Counted from the stretch's first letter, positions 52,009 through 63,952 are shown. The stretch: DNA of 64,000 nucleotides from Brachybacterium aquaticum (GCF_014204755.1 NZ_JACHLZ010000001.1:1860001-1924000); one strand, 5' to 3'. Translations and numbers: made by a program. The notes: generated from the sequence alone by a model not told the origin.

Positions 52009-53307
52009 TCCGATGTCATCGCCGGTCGCATCGAGCTGCTCGAGCCCCTCGCCCGTGGCGCCTCGGGGTCGCTGTGGCGCGCCGTGGACCGCCGCTACGG
52101 CGCGGTGTGCGCCGCGAAGGTCATGCGACAGCGGGACGGGGCCGAGGTGCTGCGCTTCGTGCGCGAGCAGGCCGTGGGCGGGGCCCAGGGGCTCGGCGCG
52201 CACCCGAATCTGCTGCCGCCGTACACGTGGGTGGCCGAGGACGACACGATCGTGCTGGTCATGCCGCTCGTGCACGGGGGGACGCTGGCGAGCGCACTGG
52301 CCGATCACGGCGCCCTGTCCCCCTCGCTCGTCGCCCATCTGCTGCGCCAGCTGCTCGATGCGCTCGCCGCGATGCACGCGCAGCGCTGGGTGCACCGGGA
52401 CGTGAAGCCCGCGAACCTGCTGCTGGACGCGACCGGGTCCGCGGCCCCGCACCTGCTGCTGGCCGACTTCGGCATCGCCCTGCACGAGAGCGACGTGCGC
52501 CTGACCGAGACCGGGTTCGTGCACGGCACGCCCGGGTTCATGGCGCCCGAGGCGCTCGAGGGTGCCGGCACCTCCGCCGCGCAGGACGTGTGGGCCGCCG
52601 GGGCCTGCGCCGTGGAGGCCCTGGACCCGCGCCCTCCGCGCGAGCGCCCGGACCCCTCCGCCCTCCCCGCCCGGATCGACAGCGCGCTCGCAGGCAGCGC
52701 CGACCCGGCCGCGCCGGTGCTCGGCCGCCTGCTGCACGCCCTGCTCGCCAAGGACCCGGACCGGCGGCCCTCTGCCGCGGAGGCCCGGGAGGCGCTGGCG
52801 GTCATGACCGCACCGCCCTCGCACTGGTCCCGCACCGCGGCCGGTGCGCCGGTCGAGATCCGCGACCGTATCGGGTCCGCCGACGGACGCCCCGAGGTCC
52901 CGCTGGACGGTCCCGGCCGGCTCGCCGGGGTCGCGCCGGGACTGCACGAGCAGCTGATGGCGCGCTCGGCGGGATCCGCGGCGGGAGCGCCGTCGGCCGC
53001 GCCGGCACCGTCGCCCGCCGCAGCGCCGCCTCGAGCGCCGTCTCCGCCGGCGGTGCTGAGCCCGCCCGCGGAGCAGGACGTGCCGGACACCGCGGACACC
53101 GAGCGGTTCGTGCGCACGGCGACGCTGGATGCGGCGGTGGCGTCGCCCCCGGCGTCGCAACCGTCCTACGAACCACAGCCCTCCCACTTCCAGCAGCCCC
53201 CGGCCTCCCGCGAGCGGGGGCGCACTGCGGCGGGCGTCGTGCTGCTCGTGCTCGCACTGGCGGCGCTCGTCGGCGCGGGGGTGCTGGTCGTCGCGGCGCT
53301 CACCTGA
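52006..53307 (+). CDS. Membrane-anchored Ser/Thr protein kinase (PknB type)
   Basis: 433 residues. Kinase domain about 5-265: Gly loop LARGASGSLWRA, ATP Lys in CAAKVMRQ, catalytic loop WVHRDVKPANLL, metal loop LADFGIAL, and activation-segment end TPGFMAPEAL. A long proline/alanine linker (about 285-400) leads to one C-terminal membrane helix (VVLLVLALAALVGAGVLVVAA), with almost nothing outside, so there is no PASTA sensor. The neighbour's secreted, anchored product may supply the sensing part. An upstream ATG at 51994 lies within the promoter and is less likely. Confidence 0.87.
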   Translation: MSDVIAGRIELLEPLARGASGSLWRAVDRRYGAVCAAKVMRQRDGAEVLRFVREQAVGGAQGLGAHPNLLPPYTWVAEDDTIVLVMPLVHGGTLASALADHGALSPSLVAHLLRQLLDALAAMHAQRWVHRDVKPANLLLDATGSAAPHLLLADFGIALHESDVRLTETGFVHGTPGFMAPEALEGAGTSAAQDVWAAGACAVEALDPRPPRERPDPSALPARIDSALAGSADPAAPVLGRLLHALLAKDPDRRPSAAEAREALAVMTAPPSHWSRTAAGAPVEIRDRIGSADGRPEVPLDGPGRLAGVAPGLHEQLMARSAGSAAGAPSAAPAPSPAAAPPRAPSPPAVLSPPAEQDVPDTADTERFVRTATLDAAVASPPASQPSYEPQPSHFQQPPASRERGRTAAGVVLLVLALAALVGAGVLVVAALT

Positions 53308-53383
53308 CCCCGCTCGTCCCCCTCGTCCCACCCGTCCCCGGACCAGCCCCGACGGCGCGCCCCCGCGCCCCGTCGGCCGGTGA

Positions 53384-53414
53384 AGGGGTAGGGTCGTCCC
53401 ATACGCCTACCCCT
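53384..53414 (+). terminator. Stem-loop after the kinase gene
   Basis: AGGGGTAGG (53384-53392) and CCTACCCCT (53406-53414) pair perfectly across a 13-nt loop, 77 nt after the kinase stop and 79 nt before the DUF402 gene. Confidence 0.5.
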
Positions 53415-53492
53415 CCACGGGCAGTGCAGCCCCGGCCCGATGGCCGGTCGGTACGGGGCGTCCGCGGAGGCCGATCCGGCCGGGACCCCACC

Positions 53493-54146
53493 ATGTCTTC
53501 CACCCCGCGCTGGTCGCCCGGCGACCAGGTGACCTGGACCTACTACACCCCTCAGCACCCCACCCGCACCGTCCGCCCCGGCACCGTCGTGCTGGACGAC
53601 GACCGCGGCGTGGTGGTCTGGATCGCGCCCGGCACCGAGGTGCTCCTGCCCGTCCTGGAGTCCGGGGCGGCCCTGCGCCGCGCCGGCGACGAGGGCATGT
53701 TCACCGCCCCCCGCGTCCAGTCCAAGCAGCTGTGGACCGGCAACGGCATCCTCATGATCGGTCTGCCGGACAAGCCCTACTCGATCTGGCTGTTCTACAA
53801 GGACGACGGCTCGCTGGGCTGCTACTACGTCAACCTCGAGACGCCCTACGAGCGCACCGAGGAGGGCGTGCGCACCCGCGACCTGGTCCTGGACCTCGTG
53901 GTGCTGCCGCGCCGCGACTGGCACTACAAGGACGAGGACGAGCTCGAGGGCGCCGAGCGCACCGGCTACTTCTCCGCCGAGGAGATCGCCGGGATCCGCG
54001 CCGCCGGTCAGGACGCCGAACGGCACATCGCCGAGTGGTCCTACCCGTTCTCCGCCGGGTACGAATACTTCTTCCCGGACCCCAGCTGGGCGCTGCCCGC
54101 CCTGCCCGAGCACTACACCTGGGACCTGGACCTGACCCGTCGCTGA
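53493..54146 (+). CDS. DUF402-domain protein
   Basis: 217 residues with the DUF402 fold: VTWTYYTPQHPTRTVRPGTVV, the aromatic core YSIWLFYKDDGSLGCYYVNLE, RTRDLVLDLVVLPRRDWHYKDEDEL, and a helical end. The conserved Asp/Lys/Tyr residues are those placed near a metal in nucleoside diphosphate phosphatase-type members. Some DUF402 proteins are nucleotide phosphatases and others RNA-associated; I cannot decide. The ATG at 53493 starts the homology. pepN follows after 35 nt. Confidence 0.85.
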   Translation: MSSTPRWSPGDQVTWTYYTPQHPTRTVRPGTVVLDDDRGVVVWIAPGTEVLLPVLESGAALRRAGDEGMFTAPRVQSKQLWTGNGILMIGLPDKPYSIWLFYKDDGSLGCYYVNLETPYERTEEGVRTRDLVLDLVVLPRRDWHYKDEDELEGAERTGYFSAEEIAGIRAAGQDAERHIAEWSYPFSAGYEYFFPDPSWALPALPEHYTWDLDLTRR

Positions 54147-54181
54147 ACCGAGTGCGCTGACCGAGTGGCAGGATGGGGCCC

Positions 54182-56731
<2,550 letters not shown>

Positions 56732-56778
56732 GCTGACGTGAGCGGGGGGTGAGCTCCCGCTCGAACGGTGATGATCCT

Positions 56779-56813
56779 CGCGCCGCCGCACCCCTGACGG
56801 GTGCGGCGGCGCG
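56779..56813 (+). terminator. 15-bp perfect hairpin after pepN
   Basis: CGCGCCGCCGCACCC (56779-56793) and GGGTGCGGCGGCGCG (56799-56813) pair without mismatch around CTGAC. It is 48 nt after the pepN stop and ends 4 nt before the -10 box (TATCGT, 56817-56822) of the mscS-family gene, so it insulates the two. Confidence 0.82.
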
Positions 56814-56829
56814 GGCTATCGTCGGGAGC

Positions 56830-57801
56830 ATGCCGGACGATTCCCTGGACCCCGACTCCCTGGACCCCCTGGACCTCGGCACCCTGCTGTCGGGCCCCAC
56901 CACCGACGACGCGCTGACCCTCGCGGACCAGGCGGTGCACTGGCTGGCCGCCAGCGGCGTGAAGATCGTGGTGATCCTCGTGGTGGCCACCGTCCTCAGC
57001 GTCGTCGCCGCGTGGCTGCTGCGCCGCTTCTTCCGCACGATGGTCTCCTCGGGCTCGCGCCTCTCGCACGTGGCCGGGTCCGTCATCAAGCGCGACCCCC
57101 GCTCCCAGAAGGCCGCGCAGGCCCGCCGCGAGCAGCGCGCCGAGACCCTCTCCAACGTGGCCCGCAACCTCTCCCGCGCCGTGATCTGGGCGATCGCGCT
57201 GATGATGATCCTGTCCGAGATCGGCGTGAACATCGCCCCGGTGATCGCGAGCCTCGGCGTGGTGGGCCTGGCCGCCGGCATCGGCGCGCAGACCATCATC
57301 AAGGACGTCGTCGCCGGGATCGTGATGCTCTTCGAGGACATCATCGCGGTCGGCGACTGGGTGGACATCGAGTACGCCGAGGGCACCGTCGAGTCGATCA
57401 ACCTGCGCGCCACCCAGGTGCGGGGCACCGACGGCGTGCTGTGGACCGTGCGCAACGGCGAGATCATCCGGGTGGGCAACTACGCCCGCGGCTTCTCCAA
57501 CGCCGTGGTCACCCTCGACATCGACGCCGGCGCCGACGACGAGAAGGTCACCCATGTGCTCGAGCAGGTCACCGCCGAGCTCGCGGCCGACGAGGCCTGG
57601 CAGGAGCCGATCCTCTCCCCCGCCGACATCACCGGCATCCTCGACGTGGACGGCACCCGCTACCAGCGCCGCGTCGTCATCCAGACCGTCCCCGGCCAGC
57701 AGTGGGGCGTGGAGCGCGAGCTGAGGGCCCGGATCCGCGCCGGCTTCGCCGCGGCCGACATCGCCTTCGCCATGCCCCGCTTCGTCGAGACCGCGAAGTG
57801 A
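56830..57801 (+). CDS. MscS-family mechanosensitive channel
   Basis: 323 residues. An acidic N terminus precedes a first helix (about 43-63), a cytosolic charged loop (about 75-105), and the pore segment with VIASLGVVGLAAGIGAQTII, then the beta domain DVVAGIVMLFEDIIAVGDWVD and EGTVESINLRATQVR. It opens on membrane tension to release solutes. The ATG at 56830 lies 7 nt after TATCGT. The globin gene follows after 42 nt. Confidence 0.92.
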   Translation: MPDDSLDPDSLDPLDLGTLLSGPTTDDALTLADQAVHWLAASGVKIVVILVVATVLSVVAAWLLRRFFRTMVSSGSRLSHVAGSVIKRDPRSQKAAQARREQRAETLSNVARNLSRAVIWAIALMMILSEIGVNIAPVIASLGVVGLAAGIGAQTIIKDVVAGIVMLFEDIIAVGDWVDIEYAEGTVESINLRATQVRGTDGVLWTVRNGEIIRVGNYARGFSNAVVTLDIDAGADDEKVTHVLEQVTAELAADEAWQEPILSPADITGILDVDGTRYQRRVVIQTVPGQQWGVERELRARIRAGFAAADIAFAMPRFVETAK

Positions 57802-57843
57802 CGACACCGCAGTGATTCCCTCTACCCCCTGGAGCGTGACCGC

Positions 57844-58359
57844 ATGACCAGCCCCGATCCCGCAGCCCCCGTCGGCCCGGCCGCGCCCGTCGGCCCGGCC
57901 GCGCCCGTCGGCCCCGCATCCCCCGCCGATCCTGCGCCGCAGAGCTTCTACGAGGCCGTGGGTGGCGCCGCGACCTTCGAGGCGCTCGTGGACCGGTTCT
58001 ACGAGGGCGTCGCCGAGGACCCGCTGCTGCGGCCGATGTACCCCGAGGAGGACCTCACCGGCGCGAAGCACCGCCTGCGCACCTTCCTCGAGCAGTACTG
58101 GGGCGGGCCGAAGACCTACGGCGCCGAGCGCGGTCACCCGCGCCTGCGCATCCGCCACGCCCCCTTCCCCGTCTCCCCCTCGGCGCGGGACGCGTGGCTG
58201 CGCCACATGCGCGACGCGGTGGACGCCCTGGATCTCGCACCCCTGCACGAGCAGACCCTGTGGGACTACCTCGAGCGGGCCGCGCACTCGATGGTGAACA
58301 CCTACGACGGCGGCGATGCCCCCGCGGCCGGACAGGCGGTCCCGGACCGGCTCAGCTGA
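57844..58359 (+). CDS. glbO: Truncated hemoglobin, group II (GlbO-like)
   Basis: 171 residues. After a 30-residue Pro/Ala tail the 2/2 globin fold reads [48 protein letters not shown], and [20 protein letters not shown], where the His is the proximal F8 ligand. Tyr in RFYEG and Trp in DAWL are at positions typical of group II. Roles proposed for GlbO are oxygen delivery and peroxide or NO handling. The leader CTGGAGCG precedes the ATG. The tail is encoded by 18-bp tandem repeats. Confidence 0.93.
   Translation: MTSPDPAAPVGPAAPVGPAAPVGPASPADPAPQSFYEAVGGAATFEALVDRFYEGVAEDPLLRPMYPEEDLTGAKHRLRTFLEQYWGGPKTYGAERGHPRLRIRHAPFPVSPSARDAWLRHMRDAVDALDLAPLHEQTLWDYLERAAHSMVNTYDGGDAPAAGQAVPDRLS
57868..57916. 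repeat. 18-bp tandem repeat inside glbO
   Basis: About 2.6 copies of an 18-bp unit (CCCGTCGGCCCGGCCGCG) encode PVGPAA repeats in the N-terminal tail of the globin. The copies differ by at most a base. Confidence 0.85.
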
Positions 58360-58409
58360 CGGGGGCGGGAGGTTCGCGAAGCGGGAGAGACCCCTGTTCC
58401 CGGAACGGC

Positions 58410-58940
58410 TCAGTCCCGGAACACCAGCGGCTCGCCCGTGAAGGCGCGCAGCGAGGCGCGGACCTCCGCGTCGAAGCGGACGGGGCTGCCGGTCTCTGCG
58501 TCCACCAGCACCATGACGGTGCGGGCGCGGGCGTAGGGCGCGGCGCCCTCGGGGTCATCGCGGGTGAGGACCAGGTAGTCCGCCGTGAGGCTCGCCCCGC
58601 CGATACGGGAGAGCCACAGCCGCACCACCACGCCGTCGCGGCGGTGGTCCAGCTGGCGCACGTACTCGACGCGCTGCGAGGCGATGACGGTGGAGAGCTC
58701 CGCGCCCGCGCCGCTGATCGGCAGCGCGGCGGGCGGCGGCTGGGCGCCGAGGGCGATCTGCTCAGCGGGCGGCTGCCAGAACGCTGCGATGCGCGCCTCC
58801 TCGAGCAGGCGCACCATGGCGGCGTTGTTGACGTGGCCGTAGGCGTCGAGGTCCGTCCAGCGCACGGGGACGGGAACGTCCAGCGGTGCGGGCTGCTCGG
58901 GGGTGGCCTCGGTGGTGATCTCGTACTGCATGGCCCTCAT
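58410..58940 (-). CDS. Hotdog-fold acyl-CoA thioesterase (4HBT type)
   Basis: 176 residues. The catalytic motif VRWTDLDAYGHVNNAAMVRLLEEAR has the Asp and the GHVNN turn of the 4-hydroxybenzoyl-CoA thioesterase group. VEYVRQLDHRRDGVVVRLWLSRIGG forms the central strands. The acyl group is unknown. GGAGAAC lies before the ATG at 58940; an internal ATG at 58931 is possible. It is divergent from the tesB-type gene with 43 bp between. Confidence 0.88.
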   Translation of the reverse strand: MRAMQYEITTEATPEQPAPLDVPVPVRWTDLDAYGHVNNAAMVRLLEEARIAAFWQPPAEQIALGAQPPPAALPISGAGAELSTVIASQRVEYVRQLDHRRDGVVVRLWLSRIGGASLTADYLVLTRDDPEGAAPYARARTVMVLVDAETGSPVRFDAEVRASLRAFTGEPLVFRD

Positions 58941-58983
58941 GGTAGTTCTCCTGCCGACGCGCCTGACCAGTACGATCCCTCCC

Positions 58984-59931
58984 ATGACTCCCTCGAGCAC
59001 CGACCCCGCCCAGATCGCCGCGGGCCTCGTCGACCTGCTGGATCTGCGGCCCGTCCAGACCCCGGGGCCGCTCGCCACGCCCGCCACCGTCGCCGTCTTC
59101 GAGGGCGACTCCTCCCCGCAGCCGGGCGGGCACGTCTTCGGCGGCCAGGTGATGGGCCAGGCGGTCACCGCCGTGGGCCGCACCGCCCCCGAGGGGCGGC
59201 GCATCCACTCGATGTACTCCTACTTCCTCGCCCCCGGCGATCCCGCGCACCCGATCACCTTCCAGGTCGACGCGCTGCGCGACGGCGGCTCCTTCTCGGT
59301 GCGGCGGGTGCTCGCCACCCAGCCCGCCGATGCGGCCGACGGGGAGGGGGCAGGGGAGCTCCGCACGATCCTCGCGATGACCGCGTCCTTCCAGGAGGTG
59401 CAGGACGGGCTCGAGCACCAGGAGCGGGCGCCCGAGGCCCCGGACCCCGAGGAGCTGCCCACCACGGCCGACGTGCTCGCCGGGATCGACCACCCCGTCG
59501 CGCACTACTGGTCCACCCAGCGCCCCATCGACATCCGCCACGTCACCGACCCGATCTACCTGCGTCCGGATGCGAACGGCGGGGCGACCGAGACGCAGAT
59601 GGTGTGGATGCGCACCCTCTCCCCCGTGAAGGCGGAGCCGCTGCTGCACGACGCGATCCTCGCCTTCGCCAGCGACTACACGCCGTTCGAGCCGATCCTG
59701 CGCCGTCAGGGGCTGAGCTGGATGACGCCCGGGCTGCGGATGGCCACGATCGACCACGCGATCTGGTGGCACAAGCACGTGGACGCGAACGACTGGCTGC
59801 TGTACGTGCAGCGCTCCCCGTCGGCCTCCGGCGGTCGGGGCCTGACCCACGGGCAGGTCTTCGACCGGGCCGGGGACCTCGTCGCGACGGTGACCCAGGA
59901 GGGCATGATCCGGGTGAAGCCCCGGGGCTGA
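58984..59931 (+). CDS. tesB: Acyl-CoA thioesterase II
   Basis: 315 residues with the double-hotdog build of TesB. HVFGGQVMGQAVTAVGRTAPEGRRIHSMYSYFL is the first hotdog, with FSVRRVLATQ after it. The second contains LAFASDYTPFEPIL with the catalytic Asp, and SMDHAIWWHK-like ATIDHAIWWHKHVD. It hydrolyses medium to long acyl-CoAs. TACGAT (58971-58976) ends 7 nt before the ATG. Together with the divergent hotdog enzyme it gives the locus two thioesterases. Confidence 0.93.
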   Translation: MTPSSTDPAQIAAGLVDLLDLRPVQTPGPLATPATVAVFEGDSSPQPGGHVFGGQVMGQAVTAVGRTAPEGRRIHSMYSYFLAPGDPAHPITFQVDALRDGGSFSVRRVLATQPADAADGEGAGELRTILAMTASFQEVQDGLEHQERAPEAPDPEELPTTADVLAGIDHPVAHYWSTQRPIDIRHVTDPIYLRPDANGGATETQMVWMRTLSPVKAEPLLHDAILAFASDYTPFEPILRRQGLSWMTPGLRMATIDHAIWWHKHVDANDWLLYVQRSPSASGGRGLTHGQVFDRAGDLVATVTQEGMIRVKPRG

Positions 59932-59959
59932 GCCCTCGGCCGGCGCCTCCCGGCGGGCC

Positions 59960-61273
59960 TCAGCCCATCGCCTCGCGGGCGGCCTCCTGCGCGCGGGGCA
60001 TGGCCTCGGCGACGTCGGTGTCGCCGCGGAACGCCTCGGCGAGGACGGAGAGCGCCTCGCCGGTGCCGATCGCGGAGCGCTCCCCGTGCTCGGGCACGGC
60101 GACGTCGGAGGGCACCTCGAGCACGGACACGTCCACGCCGTCGGCCGCCCAGCTCTCCTCCCACGCCCCGCGCAGGTCGCGGTGGGCGGGGATGCCGAGC
60201 CGGTTCTCGGCCAGCGGTCGCTGCCCGTCCGCGCTGCCGAGCCACTCCAGAAGGGCGGCGATCGCGGCAGCGCGCTCGTCGTCGTCGGGATCCACGCCCA
60301 CCGCGGCGACGGCGTGGACGAGGGGACGCTCCCCCTGGGGACCCGCGACCACGGGGTGCAGGGTCCAGGCGAAGGAGCCGGCGATCCCCTCGGACAGGGC
60401 GTGCAGGTCGTAGCTGCCGGTCTGCAGCAGGCCCAGCTGCCCGCCGATGAACAGGTCGCGGCACAGCGACGCGTCCGCAGTGGTCTCGGCGCCGGCAGGG
60501 GCGAGCTGGGCGGTGGTGAGGTCGACGAGGTACTGGACGGCCGCGGTCCCCTCTGCCGTCGCGAAGTCCATGGTCCCGTCCTCGTCCTGCCACTGCGCAC
60601 CATTCGCAGCGAGGAACGGGCCGAGCACGCCGCTGCGGTCCAGGTGGGCGCTGAACCCGAAGGTCGCACGGGTCGCGGCGTCGAAGCTCTCCTCGCCGGG
60701 GTGGCGTCCCTCCCCGTCGGCCGTGAGCGCCCGGGCGAGATCGCGCAGGGAGTCGGTGTCGGCGCCCGGCGAGAACTCGAGCGCCGAGGCGTCGCCGCCC
60801 GCGGCGGTGACCAGCGCCGTGTTCGCGACCAGCAGGCTCTGCTCCCAGTACTGGGGCACGCCCCACAGTCCGTCATCAGTGCGGTACAGGTCGGTGGCGA
60901 GCGCCTCCCAGGTGGAGGGGTCCGCGTCGGTGGCCGCACCGATCTCCAGCAGATCGCCCGAGGCGATGGCCTGGGCGAGGTTGGCGGTGTTCATCCACAG
61001 CACGTCGGGGAGCTTGCCGCCGGCGACGTCCAGCGGCAGCTGCGACCAGTAGTCGTCCCAGGCGAGCACCTCGAGCTCGACCTCGATGCCGGTCTGCTCG
61101 GTGAACGCGGCCAAGGAGTCCTCGTACGCGGCCGACGCCGCCTCGCTCCACACCCGCATCCGCAGCGCATCGCCCTCGTCGAGCTCGGGCTCCGCCGTGC
61201 GGGAGCAGCCCGCGAGGGTCCCGGCCAGTCCTGTCGCAGCGGCGGTGAGCAGGAGCTGGCGGCGGGTCGGCAC
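59960..61273 (-). CDS. Tat-exported lipoprotein, sugar-type ABC solute-binding protein
   Basis: 437 residues from the GTG at 61273, which has GAAAGG upstream; an ATG at 61333 adds 20 unlikely residues. The export signal is TRRQLLLTAAATGLAGTLAGCS: twin Arg, hydrophobic stretch and lipobox Cys. The mature part is a family-1 extracellular solute-binding protein: MRVWSEAASAAYEDSLAAFTEQTGI, GKLPDVLWMNTANLAQA, LYRTDDGLWGVPQYWEQSLLVAN. Its permease and ATPase genes are not in the window. The ligand is probably a sugar or oligosaccharide by family. It lies downstream of glgP behind a hairpin. Confidence 0.87.
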   Translation of the reverse strand: MPTRRQLLLTAAATGLAGTLAGCSRTAEPELDEGDALRMRVWSEAASAAYEDSLAAFTEQTGIEVELEVLAWDDYWSQLPLDVAGGKLPDVLWMNTANLAQAIASGDLLEIGAATDADPSTWEALATDLYRTDDGLWGVPQYWEQSLLVANTALVTAAGGDASALEFSPGADTDSLRDLARALTADGEGRHPGEESFDAATRATFGFSAHLDRSGVLGPFLAANGAQWQDEDGTMDFATAEGTAAVQYLVDLTTAQLAPAGAETTADASLCRDLFIGGQLGLLQTGSYDLHALSEGIAGSFAWTLHPVVAGPQGERPLVHAVAAVGVDPDDDERAAAIAALLEWLGSADGQRPLAENRLGIPAHRDLRGAWEESWAADGVDVSVLEVPSDVAVPEHGERSAIGTGEALSVLAEAFRGDTDVAEAMPRAQEAAREAMG

Positions 61274-61340
61274 GGGGCGGGCCTTTCGATCGGGCGACGG
61301 GTGGGAGAGCTGTCGGTGACAAGCATCCGACATGACGGAC

Positions 61341-61369
61341 GCGGCGGGTCGCAGGAAGCGACCCGCCGC
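61341..61369 (-). terminator. Terminator after glgP
   Basis: GCGGCGGGTCGC (61341-61352) and GCGACCCGCCGC (61358-61369) form a perfect 12-bp stem with an AGGAA loop, 18 nt past the glgP stop on the minus strand. Confidence 0.78.
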
Positions 61370-61387
61370 GCCGCGGAGCGGTGTGGC

Positions 61388-63952
61388 TCAGGCGGTGGTG
61401 ACCAGCCCGAGCTCGGCGCGGGAGGCCAGCACCGGGTGCTGCGGGGTGACCCGCACGGTGTAGCCCACCTCGCCGGGAGCGGCGAGGGCGAAGCGGGCGG
61501 CCCAGCGGCTGTCCTCCGCGCGCCGCAGCGGGATCAGCTGCGGATCGAGGATCTCCTCGCCCTCTCCCACGGTACCCAGGACCGCCTCGATGAGCACGTC
61601 GTCGTCGCGCAGGCCGCCGAGCTCGACGTCGGCCACCAGGGTGACCTCCGCGCCGGTGGAGACCTGCGAGCCCTCGGCGCCCTCGAGGGTCACCTCGCGC
61701 ACCGCGACGCCCGACCAGGCCTTCTGCACCCCGGCCTTCCACTCGGTGAACTCCCCGGCCAGCGCCGGATCCGCGGTGAAGGCGGAGGCGGCGTTCGCGG
61801 CGGGCAGGTACAGGTCGGTGACGTAGTCGCGGACCATGCGGGCGGCGGTGATCTGCGGAGCCACCTTGACCAGCGAGGCGCGGACCTTGGTCATCCAGCC
61901 GCGCTGCATCCCGCGCGCGTCGCGCTCGTAGAACAGCGGCGCGATCTCGTGCTCGAGGATCTCGTACAGGGCGTCGGCCTCGATGCGGTTGCGCTCGGCC
62001 TGGTCGGCGACCTCGGCGGTGGGGATGGTCCACCCGGCGTCGTCGTCCTTCATCTCGTCCCACCAGCCGTCGGAGATGGAGAAGGTGAGCCCGCCGTTGA
62101 GGACGGCCTTCATGCCGGAGGTGCCGGAGGCCTCCTCGGGGCGGATGGGGTTGTTCAGCCACACGTCGGAGCCGGCGATCAGCACCGAGGCCATGCGGAT
62201 GTCGTAGTCCGGGAGGAACACGATGCGGTGGCGCACACCGTGGTCGTCGGCGAACTGCACCAGCTGCTGGAGGAACTCCTTGCCGGGGCGGTCGGCCGGG
62301 TGGGACTTGCCGGCCACCACGATCTGCACCGGACGGTCCTCGCTGAGCAGGATGCGCTTGAGGCGCTCCGGGTCGCTGAGCATGAGGGTCAGGCGCTTGT
62401 AGGTGGAGACGCGGCGGGCGAAGCCGATGGTGAGCACACCCGGGTCCAGGATGTGGTCGGTCCAGGCCAGCTCCGCCTCGTCCGCGCCGCGGCGCTGCCA
62501 GGAATGCTTCACGTGCTTGCGGGCCATGGCCACGAGTTCCGCGCGCAGGGCGTCGCGGGTGGTGGTCAGCTCGTGGTCGGTGAGGGTGGACAGCTCGCTC
62601 CAGTCCGAGAGCGAGGAGATGTCCACGTCGCCGAGCGACTTCTTGTACAGGTCGTCCATGTGCGCGGAGGTCCAGGTGCGGCGGTGCACGCCGTTGGTGA
62701 CCGAGCCGATCGGCACCTCGGGCACGTCGAAGCCCGGGTACAGGTCCTGGAACATCGTCCGCGACACGGCGCCGTGGAGCTTCGCCACGCCGTTGGAGCG
62801 CTGGGCGATGCGGAAGCCGAGCTGGGCCATGTTGAAGATGTCCCCGCCCTCCTCGATGCCGAGCGCGAGGGCGGCCTCGACGGGCAGCGAGGGGATCAGG
62901 CGGGAGAGCCCGGACTCGTCGGCGTCGAGGTAGCTGCGCAGCTGGGAGGCGTCGAAGCGGTCGATACCGGCGGGGACCGGGGTGTGGGTGGTGAACACGG
63001 TGCCGGCGCGCACCTCGGCGACGGCCTCGGAGAAGCCGGCGCCCTTCTGGATCAGGCTGCCCACGCGCTCCAGGCCCGAGAAGCCAGCGTGGCCCTCGTT
63101 GAGGTGGAACACGGACGGGGCCGGGGAGCCGGTGACCTCCGCGTACGCCTCGACGGCGCGGACGCCGCCGATGCCCAGCACGATCTCCTGGACGATGCGG
63201 TGCTCGTGGTCGCCGCCGTAGAGGCGGTCGGTGATCTGGCGGGCGTCCTCGTCGTTGCCCTCCACGTTGGTGTCCAGGAGCAGCAGCGGGATGCGGCCCA
63301 CCTGCGCCTTCCACACCGCGATCGCGACCTCGCGGGCGCCGGGCAGGGTGACCGACACGGTCAGCTGGGTGCCGTCGGCGGCGAGGACAGGGGAGACGGG
63401 GAGGTCGGCCGGGTCGTTATGGCGATACTCCTCCTGCTGCCAGCCGCTGCGGTCCAGGGACTGGGAGAAGTAGCCCCACTGGTAGAGCAGGCCGATCGCG
63501 GTCAGCGGCACACCGAGGTCCGAGGCGGACTTCAGGTGGTCGCCGGCGAGGATGCCGAGGCCGCCGGAGTAGATCGGGAGGGTGGGGGTGATGCCGAACT
63601 CCATGGAGAAGTACGCGATCGAGGAGCCCTGACCGGTGCCCTGCGCGCCGGGGACGGTGCGCTGGAACCAGCGGCCGGAGCCGAGGTAGGTGGCGAGGTC
63701 GCCGACCTCGGAGCGCATCCGGGCGAGGAAGGACTCGTCCCGCGCGGCCTCGGCCAAGCGCCCGGCGGGCACCTTGGAGAGCATCGCGAAGGGGTTCTCG
63801 CCGCTGGCGATGTACGCCTCCGGGTCGAGGAAGCGGAACAGGTCGGCGGTCTGACGACGCCAGGACCAGCGCAGGTTCAGCGCGAGATCGCGCAGGGGGG
63901 CGAGGGCCTCCGGGAGGGCCGAGGAGACCTGGATCGTGGAGATCGGCTTCAT
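61388..63952 (-). CDS. glgP: Alpha-glucan (glycogen) phosphorylase, short GT35 type
   Basis: 854 residues. Releases glucose-1-phosphate from glycogen or maltodextrin. The N-terminal DUF3417 part (PEALAPLRDLALNLRWSW) marks the actinobacterial short form. AYFSMEFGITPTLPIYSGGLGILAGDHLK and FHLNEGHAGF form the glucan site, and EASGTSGMKAVLNG contains the Lys that holds pyridoxal phosphate. TACCGT (63964-63959) ends 6 nt before the ATG, so the mRNA is likely leaderless. The rest of the glycogen genes are outside the window. Confidence 0.95.
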   Translation of the reverse strand: MKPISTIQVSSALPEALAPLRDLALNLRWSWRRQTADLFRFLDPEAYIASGENPFAMLSKVPAGRLAEAARDESFLARMRSEVGDLATYLGSGRWFQRTVPGAQGTGQGSSIAYFSMEFGITPTLPIYSGGLGILAGDHLKSASDLGVPLTAIGLLYQWGYFSQSLDRSGWQQEEYRHNDPADLPVSPVLAADGTQLTVSVTLPGAREVAIAVWKAQVGRIPLLLLDTNVEGNDEDARQITDRLYGGDHEHRIVQEIVLGIGGVRAVEAYAEVTGSPAPSVFHLNEGHAGFSGLERVGSLIQKGAGFSEAVAEVRAGTVFTTHTPVPAGIDRFDASQLRSYLDADESGLSRLIPSLPVEAALALGIEEGGDIFNMAQLGFRIAQRSNGVAKLHGAVSRTMFQDLYPGFDVPEVPIGSVTNGVHRRTWTSAHMDDLYKKSLGDVDISSLSDWSELSTLTDHELTTTRDALRAELVAMARKHVKHSWQRRGADEAELAWTDHILDPGVLTIGFARRVSTYKRLTLMLSDPERLKRILLSEDRPVQIVVAGKSHPADRPGKEFLQQLVQFADDHGVRHRIVFLPDYDIRMASVLIAGSDVWLNNPIRPEEASGTSGMKAVLNGGLTFSISDGWWDEMKDDDAGWTIPTAEVADQAERNRIEADALYEILEHEIAPLFYERDARGMQRGWMTKVRASLVKVAPQITAARMVRDYVTDLYLPAANAASAFTADPALAGEFTEWKAGVQKAWSGVAVREVTLEGAEGSQVSTGAEVTLVADVELGGLRDDDVLIEAVLGTVGEGEEILDPQLIPLRRAEDSRWAARFALAAPGEVGYTVRVTPQHPVLASRAELGLVTTA

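Noticed and set aside
57868..57916. 18-bp repeats considered as a regulatory array
   Set aside because: They are in frame inside glbO and simply encode a PVGPAA tail.
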